DNA from: Campylobacter concisus
GTDB taxonomy: Bacteria > Campylobacterota > Campylobacteria > Campylobacterales > Campylobacteraceae
Length of the DNA: 64,000 nt
Reading direction: 5' to 3'
Assembly: GCF_902460845.1 (NCBI RefSeq)
Contig: NZ_CABPVS010000005.1
Location: 3,152-67,151 of the forward strand
Shown: piece by piece, positions 45,817-54,579 of the stretch
Numbering within the stretch: the stretch's first letter is position 1
Layout of the letters: the number at the start of each line of letters is the position of its first letter
Position numbers and translations under genes: made by a program
The notes under the pieces: generated by a model
What the model was told of the DNA's origin: nothing
Seen by the model: the letters and a program-made list of their open reading frames with translations, nothing else
Databases searched by the model: none

Positions 45817-46868
45817 GAGCTTTAAAATTTATACTTTTTGTGTCCATTTTTGCTCTGGAGCTTAATGGCGCAGAAGTGAGCCTAAGAGCTAAGGTCTCGC
45901 AGATGATAATGGTTGGCTTTAATGGAGCTAGCACAAAGGACGCTGCGTTTCGTGCGATGCTAAGCGATGCTGGATATGAGAGGTTTGGCGGTGTGATGCT
46001 ACTTGGCAGAAACGTGACTAGCAAAGCCCAGTTAAAAGCTAGCATAAAAGCTATCAAAGAGAAAAGTCCTAAAATTTTCATCGCTATCGACGAAGAGGGT
46101 GGCAACGTAAGCCGTATGAAGGATAAGAGCTTTGATGGCCCATATCCTAGCGCATACGAGGTCGCAAGCACGCTTGATATCAAAAGCGCATACGATCTCT
46201 ACTCAAAAATGGCTATAAATTTAAAAGAGTGCGGCATAAATTTAAATTTCGCCCCAGTGGTCGATCTACATGACGAAAACTCGCCGATCATCGCTGCTAA
46301 GCAAAGGGCGTTTAGCGAGTATGCAAGCAAGGTTGTGATCTACGCTGATGCTTTTATGGACGCATTTAAAGAGCAGGGCATCCTAACAACACTTAAGCAC
46401 TTCCCAGGACATGGCAGCTCAAAAGAGGACTCGCATAAAAATAAGAGCGAAGTCACGCTAAGTAAAGATGCGCTGCTACCATATAAAGACGCCATAAGCA
46501 CTGGTAGAGCGCAGATCATCATGGTCGGGCACCTTTTTGTAAAAGGCATAGACGAGGATAACCCAGCCACACTTTCTAAAAAAATAATAACCGATCTCTT
46601 ACGAAATGAGCTTAAATTTAATGGCGTGGTTATCAGCGATGATATGCTAATGAAAGGCGTTGGCGACGAAGCTTTAGCGCAAAAAGTGGTGAAATTTATA
46701 AACGCTGGTGGCGACATCTTGCTCTTTAGCGAGTTCAAGATAAATAACCAAAGAACGGCCGATCTAGTCGCTCAAATCATAGTCGATGCAGTAAACGAGA
46801 AAAAGATCAGCAAAGAGCGAATCGATGCTTCATATAAGAGGATAATGGCTCTAAAAGCGAAGCTTTAA
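45813..46868 (+). CDS. Exported beta-N-acetylhexosaminidase, glycoside hydrolase family 3 (NagZ-like)
   Basis: 351 residues. Family 3 text is clear: GGVMLLGRNVTSKAQLKASI, IAIDEEGGNVSRM, the catalytic loop KHFPGHGSSKEDSHK near 194-208 and VVISDDMLMKGV with the nucleophile Asp. NagZ is normally cytoplasmic, but the first 19 residues (MRALKFILFVSIFALELNG) form a signal peptide, so this enzyme should act in the periplasm on muropeptides. It ends convergent with mcrC. Confidence 0.87.
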   Translation: MRALKFILFVSIFALELNGAEVSLRAKVSQMIMVGFNGASTKDAAFRAMLSDAGYERFGGVMLLGRNVTSKAQLKASIKAIKEKSPKIFIAIDEEGGNVSRMKDKSFDGPYPSAYEVASTLDIKSAYDLYSKMAINLKECGINLNFAPVVDLHDENSPIIAAKQRAFSEYASKVVIYADAFMDAFKEQGILTTLKHFPGHGSSKEDSHKNKSEVTLSKDALLPYKDAISTGRAQIIMVGHLFVKGIDEDNPATLSKKIITDLLRNELKFNGVVISDDMLMKGVGDEALAQKVVKFINAGGDILLFSEFKINNQRTADLVAQIIVDAVNEKKISKERIDASYKRIMALKAKL

Positions 46869-46948
46869 TGGTTGCTCTGATGAGTTGCAATCCACTTATT
46901 AAGAAATAGAAAATTAGAGTGGAATTTTAAGAGACTTTAAAAAGTACT

Positions 46949-48142
46949 TTAGACTAGTAAATTTCTAGCAATCTCGTCTTTTTCTAAATCAAAGTATAAA
47001 ACATTAAGCCACATATTGTTTTCATATCTAAATTTCATAGCTTTTTGGTCAACACCACTTATTCTTGGGTAGACAAGATAAAGCCTACCGCACTCGTATT
47101 TCTTACCGTAAGCGTAGAGTTGATATAGGTCGGCTTGTGAGATATCATCTCTTGACTTAACTATCTTCCATTTTGTGTCGGCTATAAATTTGCTTTCTAA
47201 AAATATGTCAGGCCTTAGTCTAAAGCCCTTTGGCTCTTCTACTAGGTGTTTTTCGGAGTGTTGCAAGCTAACATCTGCACGCTTTTTCTTTATAAAATTT
47301 CCGACATAGCTTTCAAAAAGCGTATTCATATCAAACAGCAAAGCAAAAGCTACATCGCTACCTCTATACGGGCTAAACGACTTATTTTGTAAAAATATCT
47401 TACTCCATAAAAGCGCTTGCTCATAGTGTTTTGTTTGGCGATTTAGTTTTAATCGGCTAAAGTCTGCGTTTATATCGGAGCTAGATAAAATTTCATCAAA
47501 GATAAATAAATATTCCCTAATAAGCCGTTGATTTTTGCTTGATTTTGAGTGCCTGTATAAAAACTCGAGCGTACTTTTTATGAGGCGATTTTCGGCTCTA
47601 TCTATGGAAAATTCCTGATAGCAAACGTAAAATCTCTCTTTATGGATGATATTTTTACGTATTTGCTCCGAGATTTTTAGCTTTCCTTTTAAAAATTTTA
47701 GATTATCCTCAAGCTCTACATAGTCGCTTTTTATGCCTATTTTTATGAGTTTTGATACTTCATCTAGGAACATCAATATAAAAATTTCAAGAAGTGGTAG
47801 ATTTAAACTTTTTAAATTCGCAATGTTTATATTTTTAAATGGATGATTTTTTAAAGTTTTTAACATTCTTAGTAAAATTCTTTTAGAATTTTCTACCGCT
47901 TCTTTATTGTTGCCATTATCGTTATCGTGGATCTTTGGAAGTATCTCAAGGCTATCGCCACTTTTTGTCTGGATGATACCGACGTAGTTTTGAGCTTGTA
48001 AAAAATCGCTCTTTTTGTCTCTGCCGGGCTTTAAAAACTCCACTGTGGCAAAATTTTCTCTAGTAAATGCATCTACGGCGTTAAATAGGTCTTGGTTATC
48101 TTCCGGGCGAAATTTTTCAAACTCTATTAAGTATTTGGTCAT
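46949..48142 (-). CDS. McrC-like nuclease subunit of a type IV restriction system
   Basis: 397 residues. The C-terminal PD-(D/E)xK nuclease is [20 protein letters not shown] near 300-324 with D, D and K in the expected spacing. The N-terminal 290 residues are the McrC partner-binding part ([17 protein letters not shown]). McrC is activated by the McrB ATPase ring and cuts DNA with modified cytosine or other non-self methylation. Its ATG overlaps mcrB's stop by 4 bases. It ends opposite the nagZ gene. Confidence 0.88.
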   Translation of the reverse strand: MTKYLIEFEKFRPEDNQDLFNAVDAFTRENFATVEFLKPGRDKKSDFLQAQNYVGIIQTKSGDSLEILPKIHDNDNGNNKEAVENSKRILLRMLKTLKNHPFKNINIANLKSLNLPLLEIFILMFLDEVSKLIKIGIKSDYVELEDNLKFLKGKLKISEQIRKNIIHKERFYVCYQEFSIDRAENRLIKSTLEFLYRHSKSSKNQRLIREYLFIFDEILSSSDINADFSRLKLNRQTKHYEQALLWSKIFLQNKSFSPYRGSDVAFALLFDMNTLFESYVGNFIKKKRADVSLQHSEKHLVEEPKGFRLRPDIFLESKFIADTKWKIVKSRDDISQADLYQLYAYGKKYECGRLYLVYPRISGVDQKAMKFRYENNMWLNVLYFDLEKDEIARNLLV

Positions 48143-49869
48143 TGCTCTTGCATTTTGTTTTGTTCGTAAATTTTTATATAGCTTTCTGGCTCTTCAAAGG
48201 CTTCAAATTTTATCTCATATAAAATTTTATCCGTTTCATATTCTTTGCCATCCAAAACAAGTAATTTTCTATCTTTCTCTTTTTCTTTTATAAACCCATT
48301 ATCCCCTAATACTAGCCTTATCTTTTCCCAATCGTCGTAAAAATACTCTTGTAGTAGCGGTAAAATTTTGTTTTTAAAGACATTTGCAAGCGTTTCCATG
48401 TCTGACACATTTATAAAATAAGCATGTCCTATCGTGTGGTCTCTGTCGTAAAGATACTCTATGCGTTCGTTTATCGTTTTTAGCATTTGTCCGATATCTA
48501 TGCCAGCAACTTCTTTTAGATTATTGTGTTCTGGTATCATCTCCACAAATTCAAACCTTCTTCTAAGAGCCGTGTCCATAAGTGCTATGCTTCGATCTGC
48601 TGTATTCATCGTGCCTATTATGTATAAATTTGACGGCACTCCAAATTTCTCTTTTGAGTATGGTAGCTCGACCATTATCTCATCAGTCGCTCCGAGCCTT
48701 TTTGATGGCTCTATAAGAGTTATGAGCTCACCAAAAATTTTAGATATATTTCCGCGGTTGATCTCGTCGATAAAGATGGCATATTTTGGTGTGTTCTCAT
48801 TAAAAAACTTTTGTCGCTCCTCTTTTGACAAATCGCAAAAATCCCTAAGCTTTCCTTTGTATCCACTAAGAAGCAAAGCATTTTCGCAGCACTGATAAAA
48901 AATTCCTTTTGATATCTCATAAGTTATATTGCCATCTTCGTTTTCACTGTCAAATAGAGGCTTTATGCCCTCAATAAATTCCTCATATCCGTAGCTTTGG
49001 TGAAATGTTATAAATTTAAAATTTTCTTTAGTGTAGCTTGTTCCTGCTTTTTGCTCTTTTATCTCTTTGTATTTTTCGTAAAGTTCTATGGCTTTAGGGC
49101 ACTCATTTTCAAGGGTTTCTTTGTCTACTATTCTCCACTCGCTTTTTTCATTTTTTTCAAAGATAAAAGGCTCTGTTCTTTTTGTTTTTACGTATTCACA
49201 ATCTAGCCTTGCATGAGCTTGCAGGTCTCTAGAAACAGTTTGTTTTGGATCTTGAGAATTTGCTTTCAGTGCTCGCATTTTAAACAAATCATGGCTTACT
49301 ATGTCGTTGTCGTTTTTTGTATATTTAAGTTTAAGCCAACCGCCATTAGTGTTTGACTCAGCTGCATCACACAAGATGGCTGCTACTACTTGATACCAAG
49401 TGTACTTTTCTATTTTTAATATTTCATATAGGGCGTCAGTGTCATTATTGGATTTTACATTGAGATTTTGAGTAAATTTATCCATAATCTTTGAAAGCCT
49501 ATAGGTTTTTCCAGTTCCTGGAGGGCCGTATAAAATTTGATTTAGTGAAAAATTTGCTTTTATTTCTTGTTGTTGATTATTTGCTATTGGCATTGTGTAT
49601 CCTTTGCCATTTTTAAATTCTATATAATAATTTACTGCGCGCATATATTTATTAAAAGTTTGTTCGTCTCTACCTGTCTTTATAAATTCTTTTTCTAAGT
49701 ATTTTTTATTTGCATTGTGATAATCAGAAAATGAATAAATTTTGTTGTCTTTTAAAAAATTAATGGAGCTTCTTAAATAGGACTGATATGATTCAGTAGA
49801 GCTCTTTATCATTTTTTTATTCTCATCACAATAAATCTTAAAACCGTCATAGTCTATATCTTCAAACAT
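48139..49869 (-). CDS. McrB-like AAA+ GTPase of a type IV restriction system
   Basis: 576 residues. Walker A GPPGTGKT is at 115-122, Walker [10 protein letters not shown] at 366-374, and MNTADRS at 421-427 plus RRRF at 436-439 are McrB-family signatures; it is expected to bind GTP. The first 95 residues differ from E. coli McrB: a helical stretch ([29 protein letters not shown]) that resembles the core-binding domain of tyrosine recombinases. That domain should read the DNA target. AAGGAG precedes the ATG. Confidence 0.9.
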   Translation of the reverse strand: MFEDIDYDGFKIYCDENKKMIKSSTESYQSYLRSSINFLKDNKIYSFSDYHNANKKYLEKEFIKTGRDEQTFNKYMRAVNYYIEFKNGKGYTMPIANNQQQEIKANFSLNQILYGPPGTGKTYRLSKIMDKFTQNLNVKSNNDTDALYEILKIEKYTWYQVVAAILCDAAESNTNGGWLKLKYTKNDNDIVSHDLFKMRALKANSQDPKQTVSRDLQAHARLDCEYVKTKRTEPFIFEKNEKSEWRIVDKETLENECPKAIELYEKYKEIKEQKAGTSYTKENFKFITFHQSYGYEEFIEGIKPLFDSENEDGNITYEISKGIFYQCCENALLLSGYKGKLRDFCDLSKEERQKFFNENTPKYAIFIDEINRGNISKIFGELITLIEPSKRLGATDEIMVELPYSKEKFGVPSNLYIIGTMNTADRSIALMDTALRRRFEFVEMIPEHNNLKEVAGIDIGQMLKTINERIEYLYDRDHTIGHAYFINVSDMETLANVFKNKILPLLQEYFYDDWEKIRLVLGDNGFIKEKEKDRKLLVLDGKEYETDKILYEIKFEAFEEPESYIKIYEQNKMQEQ

Positions 49870-49908
49870 ACTTACTCCTTTAATTTTTAAAATTTACCAA
49901 AGTTGCTC

Positions 49909-50361
49909 TCACAACCCATCAAATTCTCTTTTGAGTTGGTCTCTTAAGCTCTCGGACTTGTTTTCGCCGTCTTTGAAATTTGCTCTTACAAAGCCATCAA
50001 GCTTGTCCAAGATCGCAAAGAGTTCGCTCTCCCAGTTTGCATTTTCCCGCTTTAAAAGCGCCTCGACCTTATCTCTTATCTGCTCAAGCATATCAAGCGC
50101 CTTATCCTTGTCGCCAGCCTCATTTAACACATCTTCAAATAAAATATCCTGTCTTAAGCCATTTATCTTTTTTAGGATAATGCCACAAAATTTAGGGTAT
50201 TTCTCAGCATTGCTTAAATTTTCTAAAACCTCTTGTGCAGCCTTTTGATAAGCTGGCACAGCACCTTCTTCATCTAGCTTTTTGGTTAGTTTTTGTATCT
50301 GAAAATATAAAATAAGCGCTGCAAAAAACGCAAGTAGCAAATAAATTGTCACATTATTCAT
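49909..50361 (-). CDS. Membrane-anchored coiled-coil protein, function unknown
   Basis: 150 residues: one N-terminal membrane helix (TIYLLLAFFAALILYFQIQK, residues 4-23), then charged helices with heptad character (LDMLEQIRDKVEALLKRE). It looks inner-membrane anchored with a cytoplasmic or periplasmic coil. I do not recognise a family. It starts 8 bases inside the end of the upstream rarD gene and ends 39 bases before mcrB, on the same strand. Confidence 0.6.
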   Translation of the reverse strand: MNNVTIYLLLAFFAALILYFQIQKLTKKLDEEGAVPAYQKAAQEVLENLSNAEKYPKFCGIILKKINGLRQDILFEDVLNEAGDKDKALDMLEQIRDKVEALLKRENANWESELFAILDKLDGFVRANFKDGENKSESLRDQLKREFDGL

Positions 50362-51184
50362 TTTTACTCCTTTTTCTAAATTTATCTATGCTAATTATTG
50401 CAAGTGCCAGCCAGATCATACAAAACGAGATGACCTTGTAGCCGTCCAAATTTTCGCCGTAAATGAAGACCGCGCAAAGGATCGCGATGGTTGGCGAGAT
50501 GTATTGCAAATAGCCAATCGTTGTTAAATTTATCCTTGTTGCAGCTGCGTTAAAAGCGACAAGTGGCACGATGGTTACGATACTTGAGGCGATCATTAAA
50601 AGTGAGTCCTCATTTAGTCCAAAGTGGCTTTTACCTAAAAATGCTATGTAAAAAACGTAGGCAAGTGCAAATGGGAACATAAAAAATGTCTCTATAAAAA
50701 GTCCGTTAAATGCGCTAATCTTTGCTATCTTTCTAACTGCTGCGTAAAATCCAAATGAAAGTGGCAAGATAATGGAAACTAATGGCAATCCGCCTTGGGC
50801 ATAAATTTGTATACTAATGGCTAAAACGACTATGTAAATGGCTAAAATTCCGCTTTTATTTAGCCTTTCTTTAAAGATGATAACACCGAGAAGCATGCTT
50901 ATTAGTGGATTTATAAAATAGCCCAAACTTGTGTCAAGAATTTTTCCATTGCTAACTGCATAGACATAAACGCCCCAGTTTGTAGTGATAAATATGCCAC
51001 TCAAAAATAGGATTTTTAGCGAACGAATATCTTTAAGTAAAGTAAAAATTTCGCCCATTTTGCCACTAAAATAAAGCACTCCAGCCATTAAGAAAAATGA
51101 CCAAATGACCCTATGAGCTAAAATTTCATAAGCATCGACATCTTTGCTAAAGAGGTTGAAATAAACCGCCAAAAACCCCCACAT
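50354..51184 (-). CDS. RarD-type EamA transporter (5' end uncertain)
   Basis: 276 residues from ATG 51184, with ten membrane segments in the two EamA repeats; EILAHRVIWSFFLMAGVLYF is typical RarD. However, the reading frame continues upstream with the family's natural N-terminus (NESQKGVILALSAFFMWG), where no ATG, GTG or TTG exists before the in-frame TAA. The only upstream ATG (51228, overlapping the previous stop) is in another frame. An ATA or ATT start, or an indel, must be considered. It probably carries a small metabolite across the inner membrane; the substrate is unknown. Confidence 0.82.
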   Translation of the reverse strand: MWGFLAVYFNLFSKDVDAYEILAHRVIWSFFLMAGVLYFSGKMGEIFTLLKDIRSLKILFLSGIFITTNWGVYVYAVSNGKILDTSLGYFINPLISMLLGVIIFKERLNKSGILAIYIVVLAISIQIYAQGGLPLVSIILPLSFGFYAAVRKIAKISAFNGLFIETFFMFPFALAYVFYIAFLGKSHFGLNEDSLLMIASSIVTIVPLVAFNAAATRINLTTIGYLQYISPTIAILCAVFIYGENLDGYKVISFCMIWLALAIISIDKFRKRSKNE

Positions 51185-51185
51185 A

Positions 51186-51219
51186 AAAAAGGCGCTAAGC
51201 GCGAGAATAACGCCTTTTT
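51186..51219 (-). terminator. Bidirectional hairpin inside the rarD start region
   Basis: AAAAAGGCG and CGCCTTTTT pair across a 16-base loop; the coding-strand downstream arm ends in six T before the ATG at 51184. It lies 5 bases after the stop of the upstream EamA gene, so it reads as an intrinsic terminator in either direction, yet the sequence is also open to the likely true N-terminus of rarD. It covers the only AAAAAGG ribosome-site-like element. Confidence 0.55.
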
Positions 51220-51224
51220 GGCTC

Positions 51225-52112
51225 TCATTTAGTCTTGGTATTTTTGTCGCCTTTTATAGAATTTATACTATCTATCATCAAAAGTGTGACCGAGATGGCT
51301 AGGCAGATCATTAAAAAGTATGAGCTTTTCTCCAGCCTTTCGCCGATGGCAAAAGAGACAAAAAGCATCATTATCGGCTCAAAGTATGTAAGTAGGCCAA
51401 GGACGTTTATTGGTACAAGTGTGCTTGAGAGGATCTGAGCGATGAGGGCTATGCCGCTGATAGCACCAAGCAAGATGAGCAGATAGTAGATGTTTGGATT
51501 TTGGCTCATCACGTAGTTCATATCGGCTGTGAGCGCAAAATAAAATGAGAATAAAAACATAAAAATTATCTCTATAACAAAGCTTGAGAAATTTGCAAGG
51601 TTGTAGTACTTTCTAATGGCAAAATAGACTGGATAAAGGCAAAAAACTACAGCGCTCTCCCACGAGATGCCGCCGCTTAGTATAGCTGTGCTAAAGACGC
51701 CAAGGGCTGCAAAAAATATCGAGGCTAGCTTTGTTTTAGAGAGGTGCTCTTTAAAAAATATCCGTCCAAAAAGGACCATGACTATTGGCATGATGAGGTA
51801 GCCGATAGAGACTTTTAGCGCTGATCCGTTGCTTGGAGCCCAGAGATAGAGCCACATCTGAAATGAGACAATGAGCGAGGTAGCTAGTAAAACTAGTAAA
51901 ATTTTAGGTTTTAGCTTTATTTTTAGAAGTAAAAATTTGAAATTTCGCTGCTGTTTTAACAAAAAAATGGCTGCGATGACAAAAGGCATGGCAAAGATCA
52001 TGCGGTATCCAACAAGAGCTTGCGTGCTGATGGGGTTCATGAGCACTGACATGTAGTAGATGCAGTTAAACAAAACAGATGCCAAAAGCGAATAAAATAT
52101 GCCTTTTATCAT
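51225..52112 (-). CDS. EamA/RarD-like transporter
   Basis: 295 residues from ATG 52112 (MIKGIFYSLLASVLFNCIYY). The longer ORF start (52163) is unlikely, because the best minus-strand -10 box, TACAAT at 52153-52158, lies inside it; AAGGAG is 12 bases before 52112, a little far. Ten membrane helices in two EamA repeats. Substrate unknown. It is paralogous in layout to the following RarD gene, so the two may share or swap substrates. Confidence 0.85.
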   Translation of the reverse strand: MIKGIFYSLLASVLFNCIYYMSVLMNPISTQALVGYRMIFAMPFVIAAIFLLKQQRNFKFLLLKIKLKPKILLVLLATSLIVSFQMWLYLWAPSNGSALKVSIGYLIMPIVMVLFGRIFFKEHLSKTKLASIFFAALGVFSTAILSGGISWESAVVFCLYPVYFAIRKYYNLANFSSFVIEIIFMFLFSFYFALTADMNYVMSQNPNIYYLLILLGAISGIALIAQILSSTLVPINVLGLLTYFEPIMMLFVSFAIGERLEKSSYFLMICLAISVTLLMIDSINSIKGDKNTKTK

Positions 52113-52211
52113 GAAAAAATTCTGCTCCTTTTTGGGTAAATTTAAAGTAGCGATTGTAGGCAAAATATCTTTAATAGCCCATTAATGGCTTTTATTTTTT
52201 AAGTTTGCCGT

Positions 52212-52219
52212 GATATAAT
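52212..52219 (+). promoter_or_regulatory. Extended -10 promoter of the DAHP synthase gene
   Basis: TGATATAAT (TATAAT at 52214-52219) is an extended -10 element 38 bases before the ATG; AGGA lies 6 bases before the ATG. No operator or attenuator is evident in the short leader. Confidence 0.65.
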
Positions 52220-52256
52220 CAGCGTCTAATTTAAGGCAAAAAAGATAGGAAAATAA

Positions 52257-53597
52257 ATGACTTGGAACCGCGATAGCTGGAGAGAATTTAATATCTTGCA
52301 ACAACCAAATTACCCAGATTTAAAAGAGCTTAAAGAGGTCGAAGAAAAATTAAAATCGCTTCCTCCTTTGGTTTTTGCTGGCGAGGCTAGAAGTTTAAAA
52401 GAAGAACTTGCAAAAGTTTGCAATGGCGAGGCATTTTTGCTTCAAGGTGGCGACTGTGCTGAGAGCTTTACAAATTTTAATGCAAACAATATCAGAGATA
52501 TGTTTAAGGTTTTACTTCAAATGGCGATAGTTTTAACCTTTGCTGGTGGCTATCCAGTGGTTAAAGTGGGCCGCGTGGCAGGGCAGTTTGCAAAGCCTAG
52601 AAGTAGCGATTTTGAAGAGGTAAATGGCGTTAAGCTTCCAAGCTATAGAGGTGACATCATAAATGGCTTTGAATTTGACGAAAAGGCAAGAGTGCCTGAT
52701 CCAAAACGCATGATCGAGGCGTATTATCAAAGTGCATCTACGATGAACTTACTTAGAGCCTTTTCAAGAGGCGGTTTGGCCGACCTTCATCAAGTACATA
52801 AGTGGAATTTAGGCTTTGTCAAAAAGCCAGAGATCGGCGAAAAATACGCAAAACTAGCTGATGAACTAACAAAGACGCTTTCATTTATGGCAGCTTGTGG
52901 CATCACTTCAGCAAATACGCCAGTCATAAATCAAACCGCGGTTTATACATCTCACGAGGCACTTTTGCTACCTTATGAAGAGGCATTGACTAGGGTTGAT
53001 AGTCTTAGCGGTGAGTGGTACGACTGCTCGGCTCATATGCTTTGGATAGGTGAGAGAACACGTGGTATAAACGACGCTCACGTGCATTTTTTAAGCGGTG
53101 TGAAAAATCCTATCGGCGTAAAGATCGGACCAAGTGCAAAGGCTGAGGACGTCTTCGCACTTGCAAATAAGCTAAATCCAGAAAATGAAGCTGGTAGACT
53201 AAATGTGATAATCAGAATGGGCGCTGATAAGATAGGCGAAAATTTACCAAAAATTTTAAGAGAGCTAAAGCGAGAAGGGCTAAATATCGTTTATAGTATC
53301 GATCCGATGCATGGCAACACCGTAAAAACCTCAAATAACTACAAAACCAGAGAATTTGACAAGATAATAAGTGAAGTTAGAAGCTTTTTTGAAATTCATA
53401 AGGCTGAGGGCACAAGGGCTGGCGGCGTACATCTTGAGATGACAGGACAAGACGTGACTGAGTGCACGGGTGGGGCATTAAATATCACTGAAAGCTCGCT
53501 TGAGCAAAGGTATGAAACACAATGTGATCCAAGGCTAAATGCTGATCAGGCACTTGAGCTTGCGTTTTTGATGGCTGATCTAGTTAAAAAAGCTTAA
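52257..53597 (+). CDS. 3-deoxy-7-phosphoheptulonate synthase, class II
   Basis: 446 residues, the plant/Mycobacterium class II type. [32 protein letters not shown] (metal Cys), [17 protein letters not shown] and the closing [15 protein letters not shown] are all class II motifs. It condenses PEP and erythrose-4-phosphate, the first step to chorismate and aromatic amino acids. Allosteric behaviour cannot be judged. Stands as a single gene before the reductase. Confidence 0.95.
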   Translation: MTWNRDSWREFNILQQPNYPDLKELKEVEEKLKSLPPLVFAGEARSLKEELAKVCNGEAFLLQGGDCAESFTNFNANNIRDMFKVLLQMAIVLTFAGGYPVVKVGRVAGQFAKPRSSDFEEVNGVKLPSYRGDIINGFEFDEKARVPDPKRMIEAYYQSASTMNLLRAFSRGGLADLHQVHKWNLGFVKKPEIGEKYAKLADELTKTLSFMAACGITSANTPVINQTAVYTSHEALLLPYEEALTRVDSLSGEWYDCSAHMLWIGERTRGINDAHVHFLSGVKNPIGVKIGPSAKAEDVFALANKLNPENEAGRLNVIIRMGADKIGENLPKILRELKREGLNIVYSIDPMHGNTVKTSNNYKTREFDKIISEVRSFFEIHKAEGTRAGGVHLEMTGQDVTECTGGALNITESSLEQRYETQCDPRLNADQALELAFLMADLVKKA

Positions 53598-53620
53598 AAT
53601 TATAAAATTTGGAGAAAAAG

Positions 53621-54577
53621 ATGGTAAATGTTTATGATCTAATCGTTGTTGGTGGCGGACCCTGTGGAATTGCTAGCGTAGTTGAGGCAAAAAGAAATGG
53701 CTTAAACAACGTTTTGCTTCTTGAAAAAGGCGATAATCACAGCCAAACGATAAGAAAATTTTATAAAGATAATAAACGTGTAGATAAAGAGTATAAAGGG
53801 CAAGATAGCACGATACATGGCGTAGTTTCATTTGAGGATGGCACGAAAGAGAGCACGCTTGATTATTTTGACAAGCTGCTTGATACTGAAAAGATTGAAG
53901 CTTTTTTTAACTCTGAAGTAGAGAGCGTGAAAAAAGATGGAGAAAATTTTAAAGTAACTACCTCAAAAGCCGTCTATGAAGCTAAAAATGTGATGATATC
54001 AATTGGCAAAATGGGACGACCGAATAAGCCTGATTATAAAATCCCGCCTTCACTAAACTCAGTTGTAAATTTTAACCTTGATAGCTGTACGAACGGCGAA
54101 AAGGTGCTTGTTGTAGGTGGCGGAAACTCAGCAGTTGAGTATGCGATCGAGCTTTGCCAATACAATAAAACCACAATCGCTTATAGAAAAGATAATTTTA
54201 GCCGCGTAAATGAGACAAATTTAAGCGCACTTTGGGAGTTAGAAAAGCACGGCAAGATAAAAGTTAGGCTAAATCACGATATAAAAGAGATAGATAACGA
54301 ATCAGGCAAAGTTAGAGTGCATTATGAAAATGGCAAGATCCGCGTTTATGACAGAGTTGTCTATGCAATAGGTGGCTCAAGCCCGGTTGATTTTTTACAA
54401 AAATGTCAGATAAAAATTGATGAAAAAGGCACTCCAATAGTTGATAGCAACTACCAAAGTAGCGTACCAGGACTTTATGTGGGCGGTGACATCGTGCTAA
54501 AAAATGGCGGCTCAATAGTCGTTGCTCTAAATCACGCTCATCACGTCATAAAAGACATTTTAAAGGGTAAGGCATAA
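53621..54577 (+). CDS. YpdA-like FAD-dependent disulfide reductase
   Basis: 318 residues from ATG 53621 (GGAG 6 bases upstream); an upstream TTG would add four residues. FAD motif VVGGGPCGIAS near 9-19, NAD(P) motif VLVVGGGNSAVEYAIEL near 160-176 and SSVPGLYVGGD near 280-290. The architecture is that of YpdA, which reduces low-molecular-weight thiol disulfides; there is no CxxC thioredoxin-reductase active site. Campylobacter does not make bacillithiol as far as I know, so the substrate is open. Confidence 0.82.
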   Translation: MVNVYDLIVVGGGPCGIASVVEAKRNGLNNVLLLEKGDNHSQTIRKFYKDNKRVDKEYKGQDSTIHGVVSFEDGTKESTLDYFDKLLDTEKIEAFFNSEVESVKKDGENFKVTTSKAVYEAKNVMISIGKMGRPNKPDYKIPPSLNSVVNFNLDSCTNGEKVLVVGGGNSAVEYAIELCQYNKTTIAYRKDNFSRVNETNLSALWELEKHGKIKVRLNHDIKEIDNESGKVRVHYENGKIRVYDRVVYAIGGSSPVDFLQKCQIKIDEKGTPIVDSNYQSSVPGLYVGGDIVLKNGGSIVVALNHAHHVIKDILKGKA

Positions 54578-54579
54578 GC

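Noticed and set aside
51176..51180. G5 run at the start of rarD as a phase-variation tract
   Set aside because: Five bases is below the length at which such tracts switch in Campylobacter.
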